A stretch of DNA of 25,655 nt from Bacillota bacterium (lineage in GTDB: Bacteria; Bacillota; Clostridia; Acetivibrionales; DTU013), in NCBI GenBank assembly GCA_023433505.1, contig JAEZCO010000022.1, positions 1 through 25,655 of the forward strand, in the 5' to 3' direction. Below the pieces are notes generated by a model, which did no database searches, was not told the DNA's origin, and saw only the letters and a program-made list of their open reading frames with translations. Made by a program: the position numbers and the translations under genes. Numbering within the stretch: the stretch's first letter is position 1; each line of letters begins with the position of its first letter. Shown here in pieces: positions 21,377 through 25,655 of the stretch.

Positions 21377-22408
21377 TTAAAACGATGCTATGGCATCTTT
21401 TACTTCAATTTTATACTTATTCCCGTTTAACTCCTCCGACAGCAGTTTTTGATATTTGTCGGACTTGCATGCAAATTCGATGTCCTTTTTCTGTGATTCC
21501 AAGGTATTGAAAATACTGTCCAATTTCATTACATGGAATCCGAAAGATGATTGGATGATCCCTGTATCTCCGGCCTTATGCGAAAATGTCCAGTTTTCGA
21601 ACTCTGCAACCATCTGTCCGTTTGGCTGAATTTCATAGACTCCCCCATTGTCCTTGGAACCGGGGTCTTCGCTGTACTCTTTGGCCAATGCCGCAAAATC
21701 ACCGCCATTGTTTACTTTAGCAAGGACTTCCTCCGCAAGCTTCTTTTTTTCGGCAACGACTTTTTCATCCGCACCCTTTTCACACGAAACCAGTATATGC
21801 CTTATGGAAGCTTTGTCCAGATTGGCTTTGTTGTCGTTGTAAAATTTCGTCAATTCATCTTTCTCCAGAGAAACCGCTTCTGTTTTTGCAGCCATATATT
21901 TTTGGGATTTGACATAGTCCTTATAATATTTTTCCACAGTCCCCAGGCTTACACCCATAGCTGCCTTTGCAAATTGCTGCAAAGTCATCTGGTTGCTGCC
22001 TGCATTGCTTTTAAGGTTGTCTTCAAAGGCTTGCCATGCTTCGTCAACTTCTTTGCCATTGAACTTGAACCGGTCTTTCCGCGCTTTTTGCAATAATACC
22101 TCAATCTGAACAATCTGGCTCATGGTCTGCTGTTTTATTGAATCTTTGACTGTTCCGGAACCGTAGGAGGAATTTAAAAAGGTTGTTTCATCCATTGAAG
22201 GATCTTTGGATTGTAACGCCTGAGAAAGGTTTTGGGAATAATAATACTGAAATTCCGTGGTATTAACCTTCTTACCATCAATCGTCACAACCACCTGCGG
22301 CTTCAGCATGGTATAAAACCAAATTGAAAAACCAAGCGCGACGATAATCGCAATGACAATAAAAGTTTTAATATCCGAACCCATTTTCTGTTTTTCTTTT
22401 TTGACCAT
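21377..22408 (-). CDS. PrsA-type membrane-anchored peptidyl-prolyl isomerase (parvulin)
   Basis: A 343-residue extracytoplasmic foldase. After a short basic start, one membrane helix (about residues 15-34, FIVIAIIVALGFSIWFY) serves as signal anchor. There is no lipobox Cys, so unlike PrsA of Bacillus it is not a lipoprotein. A SurA-N-like helical region (about 45-185) is followed by a parvulin domain (about 193-298) with ASIRHILVS, GGDFAALAKEYSEDPGSKDNGG and SFGFHVMKLD. The ATG at 22408 is chosen because GGGGGAG precedes it closely; the TTG at 22423 has no ribosome site. It should help secreted proteins fold at the membrane surface. Single gene with its own promoter. Confidence 0.9.
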   Translation of the reverse strand: MVKKEKQKMGSDIKTFIVIAIIVALGFSIWFYTMLKPQVVVTIDGKKVNTTEFQYYYSQNLSQALQSKDPSMDETTFLNSSYGSGTVKDSIKQQTMSQIVQIEVLLQKARKDRFKFNGKEVDEAWQAFEDNLKSNAGSNQMTLQQFAKAAMGVSLGTVEKYYKDYVKSQKYMAAKTEAVSLEKDELTKFYNDNKANLDKASIRHILVSCEKGADEKVVAEKKKLAEEVLAKVNNGGDFAALAKEYSEDPGSKDNGGVYEIQPNGQMVAEFENWTFSHKAGDTGIIQSSFGFHVMKLDSIFNTLESQKKDIEFACKSDKYQKLLSEELNGNKYKIEVKDAIASF

Positions 22409-22467
22409 GGATATCTCCCCCAAATTTTTTATTCCTAAAAGCTTACAAAAATTTCGCTTTTGCTAAT

Positions 22468-22496
22468 ACTATAACAATAATTTCCGAGAATCACAA
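22468..22496 (-). promoter_or_regulatory. Promoter of the foldase gene
   Basis: -35 TTGTGA (22491-22496), 17-bp spacer, -10 TATAGT (22468-22473) on the minus strand, 60 bp before the start. The remaining gap to 22665 holds imperfect inverted repeats near 22574-22591 and 22596-22638 but no T-run or gene. Confidence 0.65.
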
Positions 22497-22665
22497 CATG
22501 TCTTAGCATATACCTTTTTTTTGCAGCCGCTGGATCTATGAATTTCCCTGCCATTTTGTCTGATTTAGGAGCAACGGAAATATACTTCCGATTCTTTCTG
22601 GGGAATGGAGCGCCATGCGTAGTTCCCCTGAAAAGATTATTCGGAAGTTATATTTACGCCAGCGC

Positions 22666-23424
22666 TTAAATTGCAGGCATAACATTTCCACCGCATACGG
22701 GAATGTAGGCGCCCGTTATATAGCTTGCCAGATCCGATGCAAGAAATGCTACAACATTGGCGATCTCCTGGTCGGTGCCTCTCCGTTTCAAGGGTACGCT
22801 TTTTTCATACTCTCCCGCAGTATAATTTTCCAGCCTGTCTCTATCGCTGTAAGTCCAGCCCGGTGCAACCTGATTGACGGTTATCTGATGCTCTCCCACT
22901 TCTTTTGCCAAAATTCTCAATACACCGTCCATCCCTCTCTTTCCCGCCACATATGCAGACTGGTTGGGAAAATTTTGCATAGAGCACTCCGTATTAATTC
23001 CTATGAAGCGTCCGCTTTTTTTCTCAATCATATAAGGAATGAAGGCCTTAGCCATTAAAACATTCTGAAGTACACAGGACCTGAACTGGCTTTCATAATC
23101 CTTGATGTCCTGCTCCAATATATTGGTCCAGCTGTATTGTATGACAGCGTTATTGATTATGATGTCAGGGGCTCCAAGGCTATTCAGCACTTTATTTTTC
23201 ATTTCCGTCACCGAATCAAGGTCAGTTATATCCGCACTTACAATAAAGGCTCTGCGGCCTTTCTCCTCTATTTCCTCCTGTAAAGCTTTTGCCTTTTTTT
23301 CATTCTTCAAATAATGAATGACTACATCCGCACCACAGTTTGCCAGCGTACGTACCATCACTCTGCCTAATTCTCCCGTAGTACCTGTAACCACCGCAAT
23401 TTTTCCGTTCAGATCAATATTCAT
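22666..23424 (-). CDS. Short-chain dehydrogenase/reductase with altered active site
   Basis: A 252-residue SDR of FabG-like length and order. The cofactor loop is TGTTGELG (13-20); NNA is at 91-93, Tyr158 and Lys162 form YxxxK, and PGW follows at 188-190. The C terminus ITGAYIPVCGGNVMPAI is typical of classical SDRs. The middle Gly of TGxxxGxG is Glu18, the Ser position of the catalytic tetrad is Thr145 (INTECSM), and the Asn position appears to be Cys117. The protein may act on an unusual substrate or have weak oxidoreductase activity. Ribosome site GGGAGGG. It lies 66 bp after the helicase gene on the same strand; substrate unknown. Confidence 0.88.
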   Translation of the reverse strand: MNIDLNGKIAVVTGTTGELGRVMVRTLANCGADVVIHYLKNEKKAKALQEEIEEKGRRAFIVSADITDLDSVTEMKNKVLNSLGAPDIIINNAVIQYSWTNILEQDIKDYESQFRSCVLQNVLMAKAFIPYMIEKKSGRFIGINTECSMQNFPNQSAYVAGKRGMDGVLRILAKEVGEHQITVNQVAPGWTYSDRDRLENYTAGEYEKSVPLKRRGTDQEIANVVAFLASDLASYITGAYIPVCGGNVMPAI

Positions 23425-23490
23425 TTTTCCCTCCCGTTATTTCGAATCCTCTTACAATAATGCAATATTTCTAATTTACATCAATCTCAA

Positions 23491-25655
23491 TCAATTTTCA
23501 ATCAATTCATACAGCTTCTTATCCATGTCGCCGACAAATGCCGGCAGCTTCCCTATGCTGAAAATATGCAGCCGATGCAAAGCCCTGGTACAGCAGGTAT
23601 AAAAAAGCTTTCTTTCGGTCTCTGCCGCATAGTCGCCGCTATCGGCGCATAAAACCAGCACTGCATCGAATTCCAGACCTTTCGCCAGGTAAGAAGGTAT
23701 GATATTTACCGCATTTTCAGCCATGAATTCTGTGGTATCCACTTTTATAAGCCTTGCCTCCATAACTTGTGAAATCTTATTATACATATGGAGACTCTCC
23801 TCAGCTGTCCGGCATACAACGGCTATAGACTTGCTGCCCTCCGCTTTTAACTGCACAACATCTTTTTCAAGGCTGTCCACTAGAGCTTCTTCATTATTTA
23901 AGCAAAATAGCCTGGGAAGCTCTCCATCTCTGTTAACATATTCGGTATCATCCTTGAAAACCAGTAATTCTCTGCAAAACTCCGTAATTTGTTTTGTGGA
24001 CCGGTAGCTTTTGCTCAAACGGATGGTTGAGGACGTATCAAAACTGAAAATGTCCAGGATCTTTCTATAATCCCCAATATTCATATAAGGATTGATTGAC
24101 TGGTTCAAATCTCCCAGCATGGTCATACTGCAGTGACCAAAAAGCTGTCTGAAAACCTCAAACTGTATCGGCGTATAATCCTGTACCTCATCAATAATTA
24201 CGTGCTTAATATTGACAGGCACCGAAACACCCGATAAAAGGCCCTTCAGGAACAGCAACGGCCCTACGTCCTCGAAGCTTGCTTTGCCTGACGAAATGTT
24301 TCCAACTGTGACCCGGCTTATTTCATCAAAAGCTTCCGGTATTTCCCCTTCTGAAAGCCGCCGAAACAGTTCTTTATCTCTGAATAGCTCAATATAACAC
24401 TCCATCAGGTCCAGCCTTGTCATCTTCTCAATCTTATCCTTTAAAGGTTTGAACTCCTCTCTGGCAATGAAGGTGCTCCTTCCTTTAATCTCCACCTTAT
24501 CAAGATACTCACCGGTATCGGTCAGCTCGATGACCAATTCTTCAATTCTTTCTTTTATATAAGGGTCAAGCTTGGTTACAAGCCTGTTTCTTATCTTTAA
24601 AAGCCGTTTTTCCGGAGGAAGGAATTTCAACCCCTCTTTGAAAAATTCATGCATTTCCTCCCCCGTTTCAATCAGGACGCCTTTATACGCAATATCTTCA
24701 AAAACCCTGCTATCTTCGAAATATTTCAAATAGTTGCTCAAGATCTTCACAAAGGCCGCTGAAGCCTTGTAATTTATTCCCCCCATTCTTTCCCCGTAGC
24801 CGGGCAAATCTCTTTCTGTGAGAATATACTCCATCTGACCGGCCATATCCTCAAGCGCAAAGCTGTCTCCCAGCATCCGCCGTCCATACTCCATAAAGGT
24901 AGTCCGATGCATGTTTTCCTCGCCAAGCTCCGGAAGGACATTGGAAATATAGTCACTGAAAATATCGTTTGGTGAAAATATCACGATATTGTCCGCCAAA
25001 ACCTGGTTCCTGTACCTGTATAAGAGGTAGGCTATCCTGTGGAGGGCAATAGAGGTCTTCCCGCTTCCTGCCGGCCCCTGAACCACCACAAGCTGATGGA
25101 GGTCATCCCGGATAATCTTGTTCTGCTCGCGCTGAATGGAGGTTACGATTACCTTCATCCTGCTGTCGGCACTCTTGCTCAGGATTTCCTGCAGCATTTC
25201 ATCATCAATCTTCAGACTGCAGTCAAACATGTAATCTATTTTTCCTTGCCAGATCCTGTACTGCCTTTTCAACAGGATTTCTCCTTCAATCTTTCCCGCA
25301 GGGCAATCATAAGAGGCCCTGCCTGTTTCGTAATCATAAAACATGCTGGAGACAGGCGCTCTCCAGTCATATATCAGGCTTTGGTGAGTCTTTTCCTCTA
25401 TCAGGCTGGCAATACCGATATATATTTTTTCTTCTTCGCCGCTGTCATCTTCCTTGAAATCCATTCGTCCGAAATAAGGCGTTTTCTGCATTATTTCCAA
25501 TTTCTTTACCAGGGCTCCCGCAAAAAGAGCCTTACTGCCTTCTCTTTCAATTTCCCTCTGAAATAGCAATATGTTTGTCAGGTCATTAAAATCGCTTCCT
25601 GACGTAGAGTTTACATTCTCCCATACGGACTTTTGTATCGAAACTACTTCACTTC
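23491..25655 (-). CDS. HelD-type superfamily 1 helicase/motor ATPase, partial at right edge
   Basis: The visible 720 residues remain open to the window edge, with the upstream frame reading SVWENVNSTSGSDFNDLTNI before LLFQREIEREG, so the true start lies outside. The HelD hallmark YDWRAPVSSMFYDYETGRA, the Walker A motif VVVQGPAGSGKTSIALHRIA, the Walker B region IIDEVQDYTPIQFEVF, MLGDLNQSI, IRLSKSYRS and the C-terminal KGLEFDAVLVLCAD with YTCCTRALHRLHI identify a UvrD/Rep-like motor. HelD proteins bind RNA polymerase and recycle stalled complexes; distinction from helicase IV-like proteins rests on the family resemblance. It is probably transcribed before the SDR gene. Confidence 0.92.
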   Translation of the reverse strand, partial: SEVVSIQKSVWENVNSTSGSDFNDLTNILLFQREIEREGSKALFAGALVKKLEIMQKTPYFGRMDFKEDDSGEEEKIYIGIASLIEEKTHQSLIYDWRAPVSSMFYDYETGRASYDCPAGKIEGEILLKRQYRIWQGKIDYMFDCSLKIDDEMLQEILSKSADSRMKVIVTSIQREQNKIIRDDLHQLVVVQGPAGSGKTSIALHRIAYLLYRYRNQVLADNIVIFSPNDIFSDYISNVLPELGEENMHRTTFMEYGRRMLGDSFALEDMAGQMEYILTERDLPGYGERMGGINYKASAAFVKILSNYLKYFEDSRVFEDIAYKGVLIETGEEMHEFFKEGLKFLPPEKRLLKIRNRLVTKLDPYIKERIEELVIELTDTGEYLDKVEIKGRSTFIAREEFKPLKDKIEKMTRLDLMECYIELFRDKELFRRLSEGEIPEAFDEISRVTVGNISSGKASFEDVGPLLFLKGLLSGVSVPVNIKHVIIDEVQDYTPIQFEVFRQLFGHCSMTMLGDLNQSINPYMNIGDYRKILDIFSFDTSSTIRLSKSYRSTKQITEFCRELLVFKDDTEYVNRDGELPRLFCLNNEEALVDSLEKDVVQLKAEGSKSIAVVCRTAEESLHMYNKISQVMEARLIKVDTTEFMAENAVNIIPSYLAKGLEFDAVLVLCADSGDYAAETERKLFYTCCTRALHRLHIFSIGKLPAFVGDMDKKLYELIEN

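Overview
The window reads as a chromosomal segment of an anaerobic Gram-positive bacterium of the Clostridia. This is inferred from gene content (FeoA/FeoB with a Cys-rich FeoB companion, a HelD-type motor ATPase, a DUF5685-Hsp70-J operon, several DtxR-type regulators, strong AGGAGG ribosome sites, frequent TTG/GTG starts). No rRNA, tRNA, insertion sequence or CRISPR array was seen, so a species cannot be named.

Region 1 (1-3280, minus strand) is the most unusual part. Three cobalamin riboswitches lie within 2.9 kb. The first gene in transcription order is a 52-codon DUF2292 (YezD-like) gene; its Shine-Dalgarno is part of the riboswitch's 3' hairpin. It is followed by a structured 90-bp element that overlaps its stop codon, then a second riboswitch with a terminator, a helical protein of unknown function and a TIM-barrel (xylose-isomerase-like) protein. 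A third riboswitch with a terminator leads into two identical 93-bp copies of the same structured element and then off the left edge. A fourth riboswitch (21.1-21.3 kb) controls cobK.

Region 2 (3.4-7.7 kb, plus strand) holds a DtxR-type regulator, a TetR regulator with its operator on its promoter, and a MacB/LolD-type ATPase coupled to an FtsX permease. The eroded remnant of a different ABC exporter follows on the minus strand.

Region 3 (8.2-11.9 kb, minus strand) is a ferrous iron uptake operon running from one promoter to one terminator: FeoA-like, FeoA, FeoB, Cys-rich small membrane protein and a DtxR homologue that lacks the usual metal ligands. Palindromic TTAGCA/TGCTAA boxes sit at its promoter and inside it; one more lies before a third DtxR-type gene at 17.97 kb.

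Region 4 (12.0-17.8 kb) has an orphan 112-residue protein, a dedicated Hsp70/DUF5685/J-protein operon (minus) and a divergent two-component system (plus).

Region 5 (18.0-25.7 kb) has the third DtxR-type regulator (plus), then on the minus strand a carboxyl-methyltransferase-like protein, a TetR regulator, riboswitch-controlled cobK, a membrane-anchored PrsA-type foldase, a short-chain dehydrogenase with an altered active site, and a HelD-type helicase cut by the right edge.
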